Assembly (NCBI GenBank): GCA_030614035.1
Contig: JAUWKW010000106.1
Span: forward strand, 1 to 5,814
DNA from: Chromatiales bacterium
GTDB taxonomy: Bacteria; Pseudomonadota; Gammaproteobacteria; Steroidobacterales; GCA-2729495
Direction of reading: 5' to 3'
DNA: 5,814 nucleotides
The translations under genes were made by a program, and so were the position numbers. This document shows, piece after piece, positions 5,804 to 5,814 of the stretch (positions within the stretch are counted from its first letter, which is position 1; every line of letters begins with the position of its first letter). The notes beneath the pieces were generated by a model. That model had not been told where the DNA came from, did not search any database, and saw only the letters and a list, made by a program, of their open reading frames with translations.

Positions 5804-5814
5804 ATGAATCCCCT
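5804..5814 (+). CDS. Possible start of a next gene (partial)
   Basis: ATG 5804 opens a frame (Met-Asn-Pro) that runs off the right edge, 19 bases after the TPR stop. A purine-rich GGACGG (5787-5792) lies 11 bases upstream, somewhat far for a ribosome binding site. Spacing fits continuation of the same operon, but three codons say nothing about the product. Confidence 0.3.

Overview
The window is a compact run of genes, all on the + strand, with moderately high GC and short gaps. It looks like chromosomal DNA of a Gram-negative proteobacterium, probably a gammaproteobacterium. The reasons are an outer-membrane beta-barrel ending in Phe, a short lipoprotein with an outer-membrane type sorting signal, and several signal peptides suited to a two-membrane envelope. 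Genus cannot be read from the sequence. No RNA genes, insertion sequences, CRISPR arrays or integrase-type genes were seen.

Region 1 (1-2506) is an envelope gene set. It starts with the last codons of an upstream gene, whose short tail resembles the C-terminus of a TlpA-type thioredoxin. Next come a DUF4266 lipoprotein with a conserved-looking Cys-Gly-Cys-Asn end (44-271), a DUF3570 beta-barrel (286-1425) and an ApbE-type FAD:protein FMN transferase (about 1493-2506). The first junctions overlap or are nearly contiguous, so the genes are probably translated together. All three products should leave the cytoplasm. The likely theme is an extracytoplasmic redox or flavin-modification system, but its substrate is unknown. 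The DUF3570 protein carries two tandem Asp-x-x-Ser-x-Ala-Ser octads close to the ApbE acceptor consensus.

Region 2 (2507-2764) is the only sizeable non-coding gap. It holds a GC hairpin, an AT-rich near-palindrome and four copies of the heptamer ATTCAGC (three direct, one inverted). It looks like a control region for what follows.

Region 3 (2765-5784) encodes a secreted TlpA-like thioredoxin with an unusual Cys-Gly-Thr-Cys site, a 179-residue periplasmic protein with a coiled coil and a beta-rich domain, and a 625-residue periplasmic TPR protein. The last two are separated by 3 bases and probably work as a pair. A further gene may begin at 5804. Most genes in the window appear to use GTG or TTG starts or have weak start signals, so several start sites are judgement calls.
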